Positions 26,795 to 35,792 of a stretch of 64,000 bases of DNA are shown here, one piece after another; position 1 is the first letter of the stretch, and every line of letters starts with the position of its first letter. The position numbers were made by a program, and so were the translations under genes. Where the stretch lies: NCBI GenBank assembly GCA_965248935.1, contig OZ252214.1, forward strand, positions 2,976,001 through 3,040,000, given 5' to 3'. Source of the stretch: G032773895 sp965248935 (lineage in GTDB: Bacteria; Pseudomonadota; Gammaproteobacteria; Pseudomonadales; Cellvibrionaceae). The notes below the pieces were generated by a model. The model ran no database searches, was not told the DNA's origin, and was given only the letters and a program-made list of their open reading frames with translations.

Positions 26795-27580
26795 ATGTCG
26801 TCTCCTAATATTCATCCCACTGCCATTATTGACGATTCTGCTTCCATTGCAGATGATGTTATTGTCGGCCCCTACTCTATTATTGGGCCAAGCGTAGTGA
26901 TAGGAAAGGGCAGCCAAATTCATTCTCATGTCGTTATAAAAGGCCCCACACAGATTGGTGAGAACAACACTGTATATCAATTCTCCACAGTTGGAGATGA
27001 TACTCCCGATTTAAAATACCAAGGAGAGCCTACTCGACTCGTTATTGGTAATAACAACGTTATTCGAGAGGGAGTCACCATTCACCGTGGTACGGTTCAA
27101 GATCGCTATGAAACCACCATCGGCGATGATAACTTGCTTATGGCGTATGTGCATGTGGGGCATGATAGTGTTATTGGAAATCACTGTATTTTGGTGAACA
27201 ATGCCTCACTTGCTGGGCATGTTGTTGTTGATGATTGGGCTATTTTAGGTGGCTATACATTAGTTCATCAATTTTGCTGTATAGGCACCCACAGTTTTAC
27301 CGGAATGGGGTGTGCTGTAGGTAAGGATATTCCTGCGTACCTTATTGTGACAGGTGCGCCGGCCTCTGTTCGGAGTATCAATATGGAAGGCTTAAAGCGT
27401 AGGGGGTTTGATAAAGAGCAAATCGCCGAGTTATCCCGAGCCTTTAAAACCGTATACAGGCGTAGCCTGACATTGGGTTCCGCTCTAGATGAATTGAGTT
27501 CTCGTGAGTCAGCCGCAGAAGAATATATGAAAATTTTTATTCGCTCACTTGGGGTTTCCAAGCGCGGAATTGTTCGATAA
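26795..27580 (+). CDS. lpxA: UDP-N-acetylglucosamine O-acyltransferase
   Basis: 261 residues. Left-handed beta-helix starting IHPTAIIDDSASIADDVIVGP; catalytic His in LLMAYVHVGHDSVIGN; C-terminal helical domain starts at about 190 (GLKRRGFDKEQI). Catalyses the first, reversible acylation of UDP-GlcNAc. The stop overlaps the lpxB start by one base (TAATG). Confidence 0.97.
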   Translation: MSSPNIHPTAIIDDSASIADDVIVGPYSIIGPSVVIGKGSQIHSHVVIKGPTQIGENNTVYQFSTVGDDTPDLKYQGEPTRLVIGNNNVIREGVTIHRGTVQDRYETTIGDDNLLMAYVHVGHDSVIGNHCILVNNASLAGHVVVDDWAILGGYTLVHQFCCIGTHSFTGMGCAVGKDIPAYLIVTGAPASVRSINMEGLKRRGFDKEQIAELSRAFKTVYRRSLTLGSALDELSSRESAAEEYMKIFIRSLGVSKRGIVR

Positions 27581-28746
27581 TGCCTCAACTAACTAAAGTA
27601 GGGATAGTTGTTGGTGAGGCTTCTGGTGATTTACTGGGGGCAGGCTTAGTCGCTGAATTGAAAAAGCGTTATCCAAACTGTCGGTTTGAAGGAATCGGTG
27701 GAGACAGGATGCTTAACCAAGGTGTTAAATCGCTAGTTTCTATCGAGCGCCTTTCTGTTATGGGTATTGTTGAGCCTCTCAAACGTCTACCTGATTTACT
27801 TCGGGTGCGAAAGCAATTGGAAAATCATTTTTCAATAAACCCGCCAGATGTTGTTATTGGAATTGACTACCCCGAATTTAACCTTTCTTTAGAAAAACGT
27901 CTTAGAAAAAAGGGTATACCCTGTGTCCACTATGTTAGCCCCTCGGTTTGGGCTTGGCGACAAGGGCGAATAAAGGGAATTGCTAAGTCGATTGACTTAA
28001 TGCTTGCCCTGTTTCCTTTTGAACAAAAGATTTACTCTGACTATGGGATCGCTAACGAGTGCGTTGGTCACCCGTTAGCGGATGATATTTCTCTCAATGT
28101 AGATACTGAAGCTGCCCGGATTCAACTTACTGATATTATAGGTGCCTCAATCGTGGGGCCTATTGTTGCGATATTACCGGGAAGCAGGCGTAGTGAAGTT
28201 AGCCAGTTATGTCGATGTTTTTTTGATGCAGCAAGGCTCTGTACACAGAAACAAAAAGGATTAAATTATATTGTTCCCGCAGCGAATGAAGCTCGGTTAG
28301 TTGAGATTCAGGAGATTGCTAGAGACTATCCTGACCTTTCTCTACATATCGTAAAAGGGTACTCTCATGAGTTGATGGCCGCTGCGGACGTAGTGCTTAT
28401 GGCTTCTGGAACCACAACACTAGAAGCATTGTTGTTAAAAAAACCAATGGTTATAGCCTATCGGATGGCTGCCTTTTCCTATTGGTTATTATCAAAACTA
28501 GTGAAGTCAAAGTTTATCGGTTTGCCTAACCTGCTCGCAAATAAAAATCTAGTGCCTGAATTAATTCAAAAAGATGTAACGCCAGAAGCGATTAGCCGAG
28601 AAATAGTAAAATTTTTGGAGTCACCAGAATCTGTTGCGTCATTAACACAAGAATTTGATCATATTCATCGACGCCTTAGGAAAAATGCGAGTATTGCAGC
28701 GGCGGATGCTATTGAGCACTTAGTAGAGCAAAAACAGCATGACTAA
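27580..28746 (+). CDS. lpxB: Lipid A disaccharide synthase
   Basis: 388 residues, GT19. N-terminal VGEASGDLLGAGLVAELK, the IDYPEFNLSLEKRLRKKG segment, YVSPSVWAWRQGRIK, and LPGSRRSEVSQL. Condenses lipid X with UDP-diacylglucosamine at the inner membrane face. Overlaps lpxA by 1 bp and rnhB by 8 bp, so the three are translationally coupled. Confidence 0.96.
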   Translation: MPQLTKVGIVVGEASGDLLGAGLVAELKKRYPNCRFEGIGGDRMLNQGVKSLVSIERLSVMGIVEPLKRLPDLLRVRKQLENHFSINPPDVVIGIDYPEFNLSLEKRLRKKGIPCVHYVSPSVWAWRQGRIKGIAKSIDLMLALFPFEQKIYSDYGIANECVGHPLADDISLNVDTEAARIQLTDIIGASIVGPIVAILPGSRRSEVSQLCRCFFDAARLCTQKQKGLNYIVPAANEARLVEIQEIARDYPDLSLHIVKGYSHELMAAADVVLMASGTTTLEALLLKKPMVIAYRMAAFSYWLLSKLVKSKFIGLPNLLANKNLVPELIQKDVTPEAISREIVKFLESPESVASLTQEFDHIHRRLRKNASIAAADAIEHLVEQKQHD

Positions 28747-29323
28747 ACGAATAGAAGCGGGGGTTGATGAAGTTGGTCGGGGCCCACTTGCCGGAGATGT
28801 GGTGACAGCAGCCTGCATCTTACCTGCTAAGTATAACTTAGAGGGATTAAACGATTCCAAGAAATTGACGGCTAAGAAACGAGATCGGCTTTTTTCTGAA
28901 ATTAAAGAATGTGCTGTGGACTTTTATATATCTAGAGCATCTATAGCCGAAATCGACCAACTTAACATTTTGCAGGCGAGTCTATTGGCAATGAAAAGAG
29001 CGGTCGAAGGTTTGAACTGTCAGCCAGATTTTGTCTTTGTTGATGGCAACAAGTTGCCCGAATGGTCTTATGCTTCAGAAGCTGTTGTACAAGGAGATGG
29101 TTTGATCGATTGCATTAGTGCCGCCTCTATTTTAGCAAAAGTTACTCGGGACAGAGAGATGGTCATCCTTGATGAAAAGTACCCTCAATATGGTTTTGCT
29201 AGCCATAAGGGTTACCCAACAAAACAACATATGGAAGCCCTAAAAAAATATGGAGTGACTGAATATCACCGGCTATCTTATGCTCCGGTAAAAGCATTGG
29301 TCTCTCAAGGGAAATTGTTTTGA
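28739..29323 (+). CDS. rnhB: Ribonuclease HII
   Basis: 194 residues. AGVDEVGRGPLAGDVVTAA carries the first catalytic Asp-Glu pair, FVDGNKLP the third acidic residue, and ASILAKVTRDREM the fourth (Asp). Cleaves RNA of RNA-DNA hybrids including single ribonucleotides. Ends the rpsB-to-rnhB series; in E. coli dnaE follows, but here the series stops. Confidence 0.96.
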   Translation: MTKRIEAGVDEVGRGPLAGDVVTAACILPAKYNLEGLNDSKKLTAKKRDRLFSEIKECAVDFYISRASIAEIDQLNILQASLLAMKRAVEGLNCQPDFVFVDGNKLPEWSYASEAVVQGDGLIDCISAASILAKVTRDREMVILDEKYPQYGFASHKGYPTKQHMEALKKYGVTEYHRLSYAPVKALVSQGKLF

Positions 29324-29599
29324 ATTGTAAAATTTCAAACTCAATTTCCTTTTTAAAAGCATTTGTCTTTTATATGAACTCACTCGTCTTATTTTATTGC
29401 AATTTAGGTTGTGAAGTTTCTCTCTTGGTCTATACCTAAAAGTATGGAGGGGGGGATAGCAGTGATTGGATTAAACTGGCTTGTTTAACGTATTCTTTAA
29501 GCCCTCTATAAATTGATGCTGGTAAAGAGTTTGCATTAATAAAAGTAACTAGCCAATTCTTTGGCTATAGTGAATGACTGCTTAGAGGGGTACGTCCCT

Positions 29600-30106
29600 A
29601 TGGAAGGAAAAAATCATACTGATGCTAGCTGGAAAACTCCGTGGAAATTTCTATTTCTTGGTTGGGTAAAGCCGGTATTGGAAGGGCAGAGTGCTATGCG
29701 CCGCTATATTCGACATCCCTCAGATATACCCATCACCTATTGCCTCGAAGAATCGAATGGCAAGGAGGAACGCTTAAAAGATGTGAGTCGCGGAGGGCTC
29801 TGTTTTAATGCAGAATGTCCTTTACGAAAAGGAACGCCCATTCATATTGAAATACCCGTAGATGAGTCAAGCTATGGTGCTGATGGTCTGGTTGCTTGGT
29901 GCCGGGAAGAAGGTGACCATTATGAGGTTGGTGTGAAATTTCAAGACAGTTCCACCAGTTACAGTGTGCGTATGGTTGAACAGGTTTGTCATATCGAGCA
30001 CTATCGCAGTGAAATATACAGCAAGCAAGGAAGAGAGTTAACCAGTGAAGAAGCGGCTAAGGAATGGGTTGCCAAATTTGCTGCTGATTTTCCAAGTTCT
30101 AACTAG
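29600..30106 (+). CDS. PilZ domain protein
   Basis: 168 residues from ATG 29600, chosen because GAGGGG lies 9 nt upstream (an in-frame TTG at 29561 has no such site). PilZ c-di-GMP binding elements: RRYIRHP (RxxxR-type motif, about residues 34-40) and KDVSRGGLCF (D/NxSxxG). The first 30 residues contain a short hydrophobic FLFLGWV stretch but no certain TM helix. Likely a c-di-GMP receptor; a PAS-GGDEF-EAL protein is encoded 6 kb away, though partnership is not implied. The 276-bp gap upstream holds no gene. Confidence 0.8.
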   Translation: MEGKNHTDASWKTPWKFLFLGWVKPVLEGQSAMRRYIRHPSDIPITYCLEESNGKEERLKDVSRGGLCFNAECPLRKGTPIHIEIPVDESSYGADGLVAWCREEGDHYEVGVKFQDSSTSYSVRMVEQVCHIEHYRSEIYSKQGRELTSEEAAKEWVAKFAADFPSSN

Positions 30107-30153
30107 TCCTTATATTTTCCCGTATTTTTTATTTAGGCGTATTTGTTTGGTGG

Positions 30154-30690
30154 TTATGCTGTGAGTAAACGGTCATACCTAACGCTAAGTAAATCGTAAA
30201 ACCTTTCTCTTAACTCCATAATATGTTGCTTTATTTCTGCAATTTCTTGTTCACTTATATCTTGCCTCCCAACGTAAACTTGTTTGCGGAACAAAGCAAT
30301 TTTAGCACCGTAAAGTCTAAGAGTTTTCTCCATTGTTTTCTCTCCTAACATAAGTAGCTTTGCTTCAGAGGCGGCGAGTTTATCAAAATCTCTTACTAAC
30401 TCAGCATTAACTCTCTCCAACTCTTGTTTTCTGGCTGCGGGCCAGCGCTTTCCAAAGCGGGTTGATTCAATAACAAGAGCGGAATACTTGGCAAACGAGT
30501 GATTCACCTGACCTACATCAGAAGAGATAGCTTCGAGCAAGGCGACTCGGTGCTGTCTTGGTTGAAATTCATTTTCTTGAGCTTTATGGTGCCTGCGGGT
30601 TACTACCCAGGCGGCGGCAATAGCCATGCCACCTCCGAGCGCCACCTTTATTCCAGTGTCAATAAATGGCCATAAGTCTACAGCGTTCAT
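30154..30690 (-). CDS. Membrane-anchored coiled-coil protein, unknown function
   Basis: 178 residues. One N-terminal TM segment (about residues 10-30, VALGGGMAIAAAWVV) followed by a long helical, charged cytoplasmic part rich in Glu/Lys/Arg with heptad-like pattern (RVNAELVRDFDKLAASEAKLL; EIAEIKQHIMELRERFYDLL). No catalytic motif recognised. Monocistronic. Confidence 0.6.
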   Translation of the reverse strand: MNAVDLWPFIDTGIKVALGGGMAIAAAWVVTRRHHKAQENEFQPRQHRVALLEAISSDVGQVNHSFAKYSALVIESTRFGKRWPAARKQELERVNAELVRDFDKLAASEAKLLMLGEKTMEKTLRLYGAKIALFRKQVYVGRQDISEQEIAEIKQHIMELRERFYDLLSVRYDRLLTA

Positions 30691-30813
30691 AAGTCTACCT
30701 TTGCCCGACGAAATCTTGGCGTAATTTTATGATAACTATAGGATATGCAATTAGTGATCCAGTTTTTATTTTTATACTTTGGGCTTAAATCTGGGTTTAA
30801 ATCGTGTTGGCGG

Positions 30814-31137
30814 TTAGCCGCCACTTAATTTGACGTTATATCCCTGTTTCGTTAGGTAGTCAGAAAGCTTTTGGCGGTGGTCTCCTTGAATTTCGATGAT
30901 ACCATCCTTAATGGTGCCTCCTGTGCCGCAAAGTTGCTTAAGTTTCTTTCCCAAAGCTTTAAGTTCTTTAGCCTCCATATCGAAGCCCCTGAGTACGCTT
31001 ACCTCTTTACCTGCGCGTCCTTTTTTTTCTCTTGCTATACGAACAATACCATCCCCTGGTGGGGTAGTGGCTTTGGGTTTGTCTATGGGTTTGATTCGTC
31101 CAATATCCGTTGAATAAACTAGACGGGAATTGCTCAT
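30814..31137 (-). CDS. YciH/SUI1 (eIF1-like) translation factor family protein
   Basis: 107 residues. SUI1 domain: DGIVRIAREKKGRAGKEVSVLRGF, the CGTGGTIKDGIIEIQGDHR core, and the end YLTKQGYNVKLSGG, all family hallmarks. Bacterial YciH resembles eukaryotic eIF1 and has been linked to initiation fidelity, but the role in this organism is unknown. Length matches E. coli YciH. Confidence 0.9.
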   Translation of the reverse strand: MSNSRLVYSTDIGRIKPIDKPKATTPPGDGIVRIAREKKGRAGKEVSVLRGFDMEAKELKALGKKLKQLCGTGGTIKDGIIEIQGDHRQKLSDYLTKQGYNVKLSGG

Positions 31138-31257
31138 GAACTTTGCCTCTAAACGGTCGCTTTGCGGTTAAAAGCTCATTATACCTGCGAAAATGTTAGG
31201 TTTCCTTTTTCTGGGTGAGTAAGGTAAATTAACCCTTCAATTTAGGGTGAATACTAG

Positions 31258-32085
31258 ATGGATCATAAGAAACTGAAACACACACTGTATTTGGTCATTT
31301 TTGGCACAGATACCCCTGCGGGGAAGCGGTTTGACGTTATTCTCATTAGCGCCATTCTTATGAGCGTATTTGCGCTGATGTTGGATTCTGTGGAAGACAT
31401 CTCTCAGGCTTACCGTACCCTATTTCTTATAATTGAGTGGTTGTTCACCCTGTTATTTACGATCGAATATATGGTGAGAATTTATTGCTCACCAAGGCCG
31501 AGCCGATACATCTTTAGCTTCTATGGTTTGATTGACCTAGTATCGGTTTTGCCGAGTTACTTAAGTTTGTTCTTTCCGGGAGCGAATTACCTGCTCGTAG
31601 TGCGCCTATTTAGAGTATTACGAATTTTTAGGGTGCTTAAACTCGTTCGATATTTGACTGAAGCTAATGTATTACTTAGGTCATTAATGTCTGCAAAGAG
31701 AAAAATTCTTGTTTTCTTTACCTCTGTACTTGTTCTTTCTACGGTCTTTGGCTCGTTAATGTACATTGTTGAAGGTGGAGAAAACGGATTTAGCAGCATT
31801 CCCAAAAGTATCTACTGGACAATCGTGACTATTACCACAGTAGGTTATGGTGATATTACACCTCATACTAATATTGGGCAGGTGATTGCCGCTCTAGCAA
31901 TGCTCACTGGTTATTCGATAATTGCAATCCCAACAGGGATTCTCACAGCCGAGCTATCTCAAGAAATACAAAGAGAAAGAACAGAACATGTTTGCGGTAG
32001 CTGTGGTAAGCGTGGCCATGAGATTGAAGCCTTGTACTGTTTTGCTTGCGGGGGGGAAATCGAGTTAAATGATACTGCCAAATAA
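31258..32085 (+). CDS. Voltage-gated potassium channel with C-terminal zinc ribbon
   Basis: 275 residues. Six TM helices; S4 carries spaced arginines (VVRLFRVLRIFRVLKLVRYL, about 118-137), the pore loop has the K+ filter TTVGYGD (about 194-200), followed by S6. After S6 the cytoplasmic tail ends in two CxxC knuckles (CGSCGKRGHE and CFACGGE, about 246-266), i.e. a zinc ribbon that most small bacterial Kv channels lack. It should conduct K+ on depolarisation; the ribbon may be a regulatory or oligomerisation element. Confidence 0.88.
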   Translation: MDHKKLKHTLYLVIFGTDTPAGKRFDVILISAILMSVFALMLDSVEDISQAYRTLFLIIEWLFTLLFTIEYMVRIYCSPRPSRYIFSFYGLIDLVSVLPSYLSLFFPGANYLLVVRLFRVLRIFRVLKLVRYLTEANVLLRSLMSAKRKILVFFTSVLVLSTVFGSLMYIVEGGENGFSSIPKSIYWTIVTITTVGYGDITPHTNIGQVIAALAMLTGYSIIAIPTGILTAELSQEIQRERTEHVCGSCGKRGHEIEALYCFACGGEIELNDTAK

Positions 32086-32086
32086 G

Positions 32087-33235
32087 TTACACAGGTGAAA
32101 GCTTAAGGTGTGCTGTATTGGCTATGATATTTTTTCTGGGGAGAAACCGCTCAATCTCTCTTATGGTTTTTTGTGCGGTAAGTCGATAGGTAGTGAGTTT
32201 TCCACCCATAACGGACAGCAGCCTAGGCGAGTTGAAATGGAATATGACTTCGCGGGATCTTGAAAATAATCTGTCCTCGCCTTTAGGTAGAACCCTTAGC
32301 CCGGCCATTTGAGTGATTGTATCTTTATCAATCGATAAATTAGGAAAGTAATAAGTCAGTGTTTCTAGTAAATACTCCTGCTCTTGATCTAAACAGACGA
32401 CATTATCGGGGTTATTATTAAAAGGTGTTTCCGTTGTACCCAGTAACAGTTTTCCCTTCCAGGGGAGGGCAAAAATAGCCCGCTTATCTTTGGGGGACTC
32501 TAGATAAAAGTGGTGGTTGAGTAATTTGGGTAATAAAAGGTGGCTTCCTTGAATTAGCTCCATAGGTGGAGAAGAGCTGCCGATACCAAGTTTATCTATT
32601 AAACTTCCAGCCCAGGGACCTGTGCAATTTACAATAAAGCGGCATCGAATCGTATGCTGTACCGCGTTGTCTTCAAATATTACTTCGCCATATTCATGGT
32701 TTATTTGTATATCGCATACTTTTGCTGGGCAGTATAGTTCGGCCCCCAACTCTTGGGCTGATTTCATTACGGATTGTGTTAGAGCTAAGTCGTCAGTTTG
32801 AGCATCAAAATACTGAAAAATATGTGAAAGCTTCTGAGTATTAAGGCCATCAAAGCTCTCCCAGTTTTTTCGAGAAATGGTTGTAAAGGGTTGCTGACAC
32901 CCCGATAGTAACCAGTAGAGGGAAAGACCTGCGGCGAGGGTTGCGGGTGAACGCTTGCTTGTCTTATATAAGGGAATATAGAATTTTTCGAGAGAAATTA
33001 ATTCAGGCGCTAAACGAAGTAATAGCTTTCTTTCTTTTAAGCATTCTCGAACTAAGTTGAATTCAAATGTTTCTAAGTACCTTAAGCCTCCATGAATGAG
33101 TTTGGAGGATTTTTGAGAAGTACCGGCTCCCACTGCGTCTTTTTCTAAAACAATAACGTTATATCCAGCAGCTGATGCGGCTTGTGCTACGCCGGCCCCC
33201 TGTATTCCCGCACCAATAATGGCAATATCATACAC
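32087..33235 (-). CDS. GlpD-like FAD-dependent glycerol-3-phosphate dehydrogenase
   Basis: 382 residues. N-terminal FAD-binding IGAGIQGAGVAQAASAAGY and VVLEKD-like acidic strand end, then GTSQKSSKLIHGGLRYLE, the GlpD family signature; NCTGPWAGSL and the C-terminal MGGKLTTYRLTA are also conserved. It is about 120 residues shorter than E. coli GlpD because the C-terminal helical domain is missing. The start overlaps the upstream kinase stop by 8 bp, so the two form a coupled pair acting on a related polyol phosphate, most simply glycerol. Confidence 0.78.
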   Translation of the reverse strand: MYDIAIIGAGIQGAGVAQAASAAGYNVIVLEKDAVGAGTSQKSSKLIHGGLRYLETFEFNLVRECLKERKLLLRLAPELISLEKFYIPLYKTSKRSPATLAAGLSLYWLLSGCQQPFTTISRKNWESFDGLNTQKLSHIFQYFDAQTDDLALTQSVMKSAQELGAELYCPAKVCDIQINHEYGEVIFEDNAVQHTIRCRFIVNCTGPWAGSLIDKLGIGSSSPPMELIQGSHLLLPKLLNHHFYLESPKDKRAIFALPWKGKLLLGTTETPFNNNPDNVVCLDQEQEYLLETLTYYFPNLSIDKDTITQMAGLRVLPKGEDRLFSRSREVIFHFNSPRLLSVMGGKLTTYRLTAQKTIREIERFLPRKNIIANTAHLKLSPV

Positions 33236-34715
33236 AATTGGAACCTTTTCTAGCTGTCAATTTTGATGCCATACATCTTTTCCAAAATACATAACGTTCT
33301 ACAATGGCAGGGTCTTCTTTTGGTGAAAATGATTGTTCAGAAATAGGCGGGTTCCAATGAGTGGGTCTGCCAGCAGTGAGATAAGCGCACCCTTGTAAAC
33401 TAGTTTCAGTGCATTCTCTTCTGCGGATTACTTTTTGGGTTATATTGGCCAATTTTTGACATAGAGAGTCAAGGTTGCTTAGCCCTCCACTTATATATAC
33501 AAATTTATTTTCACCTAGAGAGGCGTCCATTAACTTGGTATTCTCATAAATTTGAAAAAGGATACTTTCTATCCAGGCCGTCACTTTTTCCTGTGTGGTT
33601 ATTGCTGAATGTGCCTGTTCTTTTTCTAGCATAAATTCAGGTATTATATTGGTACGCCAATAGGGGGCACTTAGCCCAAAAATAGAATTAATAAAGATTA
33701 TTTTTTTTGTAATAGTTGTATTTAAGTAACGTTTTATATCGTCCGTTTGTAATTTTTCCCCAATAGATTTTTCCATCCAAGAAATAGCCGATGCAGCTCC
33801 ATTGATAGGGGATTCCCAAGAATAGGTTTTCTCTGTTTTATCAAACCAGAGAGGGCTGAGTAAAACACCTTTACATACTCTGTTCTTTGTTGTTTTCCTT
33901 TGGACAAATGCGCCAGTACCAATATTAATGTAGTAAGCGTTGGACTCGGGTTCTCCATAAGCAAAAAGTGAAGCAGCTTGATCGCGGATGGAAACATTAA
34001 TGTCAGTTATTTTTGAGTCAATAACGAGGTTGCCAAATTTATGTTGATGAAAAACGCATTCAGGAAGCAGTGATGCGGGTATTGAAAAGGCATGTGTAAG
34101 CTCGTTATCCCAGTCGCAGGTATTAATGTTCCAAAGAGCTGTTCTTTGAGCGTGGCCTGGGTCAATATAAAATCTATCTGTAGAGGAAGAAACAACATCA
34201 AAGACAAAGTTGGCGACGGGGCCAACCCGAATATTGTTATCTATGGGGTATTTTTTGAGTGGGTCTAAATGTTGTAAGCACCAGTGTATTTTACTGGCGC
34301 CATAGTGAGGTGAAAGCACAATACCTGTTTTTTCCTTAAATCTATCTGGCAGTATAGGCTTGATCTTATTAAAATCTTTTGCTCTTGTATCTTGCCAGCT
34401 AATGACAGGAGAGAGCGGTTGTTTGGTTTGTCTATGCCAAAAAAGAAACGAAGCCCCTTGACCTGAAAAACCTGCTGAGTGCAAATTTTGTACATCTTTG
34501 CCTAAGGTGTGTTTAATGTCTTTCAGGCAGTTTTGGATTGAAGCCACTAAATGTGAACCATCTATTTCCACTTTACTGTCATTAGTCTTTTGGGTGTCTA
34601 TTTGTGCTTGTGTATACGCGACTATGTTTCCATGGATATTGTAAACACCCATTCGAGTACTTTGTCCTCCTTGGTCTATAGCTAGATACAGTTGAGAATC
34701 CAAGTTTTGAGCCAC
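33228..34715 (-). CDS. FGGY-family carbohydrate kinase (glycerol kinase-like)
   Basis: 495 residues with two actin-like ATPase lobes: N-terminal LYLAIDQGGQSTRMGVYN (phosphate 1), SGQGASFLFW and ISWQDTRA (substrate region), NIGTGAFVQ (phosphate 2), and the adenosine motif around FVYISGGLSN. The DQGGQSTR motif departs from the DQGTTSSR of true GlpK. Coupled to a GlpD-like dehydrogenase, but no glpF or regulator is adjacent, so the substrate may be glycerol or another polyol. Confidence 0.75.
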   Translation of the reverse strand: MAQNLDSQLYLAIDQGGQSTRMGVYNIHGNIVAYTQAQIDTQKTNDSKVEIDGSHLVASIQNCLKDIKHTLGKDVQNLHSAGFSGQGASFLFWHRQTKQPLSPVISWQDTRAKDFNKIKPILPDRFKEKTGIVLSPHYGASKIHWCLQHLDPLKKYPIDNNIRVGPVANFVFDVVSSSTDRFYIDPGHAQRTALWNINTCDWDNELTHAFSIPASLLPECVFHQHKFGNLVIDSKITDINVSIRDQAASLFAYGEPESNAYYINIGTGAFVQRKTTKNRVCKGVLLSPLWFDKTEKTYSWESPINGAASAISWMEKSIGEKLQTDDIKRYLNTTITKKIIFINSIFGLSAPYWRTNIIPEFMLEKEQAHSAITTQEKVTAWIESILFQIYENTKLMDASLGENKFVYISGGLSNLDSLCQKLANITQKVIRRRECTETSLQGCAYLTAGRPTHWNPPISEQSFSPKEDPAIVERYVFWKRCMASKLTARKGSNCV

Positions 34716-34802
34716 GATTGCTTGTCTCTTAAGTGATTTGAACGTTATTTGAAAGTGGTTTAAGTGTAAGTGTAGTTTGCTAAGAGGACAAATAGAGCGA
34801 GG

Positions 34803-35557
34803 CTAGAGTTTAGTGGGGCAGCTTAAACGGTTTCTTTTGCGGAATTCTTTTAGCCAGTATACAACTTGCATTTTGCCATCGTGAGTTTTGGTTATGGCGG
34901 TGCAGGATTCAACCCAACCTCCAAGCCCATAAGCTGCTCTGATGGTATTGTAGACGCGGTTAATTCCCATTAACACCCCGTAGCCTTTATCACCAATAAA
35001 GTATCATCAATAAAGTAAAGTAACCTGCTACAACGTATGACGGCATCAAACTGATCTCCGTGGATAACCAAAAGCTTTTTACCATCCGCTGTGGTATGTA
35101 TTTTGTGGTTGACTAACTCGATGTTTTCAAACTTGGTTTGAGCGAACTTTCTTATAAATTCGTCATGATTACCTGTGGTGTAATAAATGCCTGTGATGTA
35201 ATAAACAGGAATTCCTTGTTTTGATAGTTTCAGTACTCTACGTAAAAAGCAGTTAGATTGCTTATTTCAATAGATGCCGTATTTTATTTTCCAGCCGTCA
35301 AATATATCACCGACTAAGTAGAGTTGGTTGCAGCTATTGTGTTTTAAAAAGTGGTTGAGTTGACGAGTTTTACTATCTCGGGTGTCTAAATGGATATCTG
35401 AGATAAAAATGGTACGAAAAGTGGGTTTAGACGCTTGATTTGCCTCCCCCTGCTCGGAATTTACTCGTTTTGCGGATAGGTTTTGTAACGATTTACCGCT
35501 ATTTAGAGTTTGCATGTCGTTATTTTTGTTTTTTTGTATGACGGGAAAATTATGCAT
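34803..35557 (-). pseudogene. Decayed metallophosphoesterase (UDP-2,3-diacylglucosamine pyrophosphatase-like)
   Basis: The first 96 codons (from 35557) are intact and carry the first metallophosphoesterase motif FISDIHLDTRDSKTRQLN and the second, LVGDIFDGWKIKYGIY. An in-frame TGA at the position of a conserved Trp ends this frame at 35267. Downstream the same family continues as GNHDEF and VIHGDQFDAVIR motifs, but a short duplication (VYYITG/IYYTTG), a frameshift and a deletion follow; the tail reappears as NRVYNTIRAAYG joined to WVESCTAITKTHDGK and ends at TAG 34803-34805. So the region is one broken gene, lacking the GHTH motif region. Confidence 0.8.
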
Positions 35558-35792
35558 TTATTAAAATTATATGTTAAGTGTCCTGCGATTTCTCTTAGTT
35601 GCCAGTGTTTTTATATAACAATACGTTTGTTTCCATGGTTTTGTGCAGTCGTAAGCTAGTCTATACTTGTCTATACTCACGAAAGTGTCGTCGCCGGTTT
35701 GTGGCGTGGTTATAGCGAAGTGCAATAAAGCAGTAATAAAAGCAGGAGTGAATGGCAAGGGTATGCAGATGTAGACAGTGAACTGGTAATCT

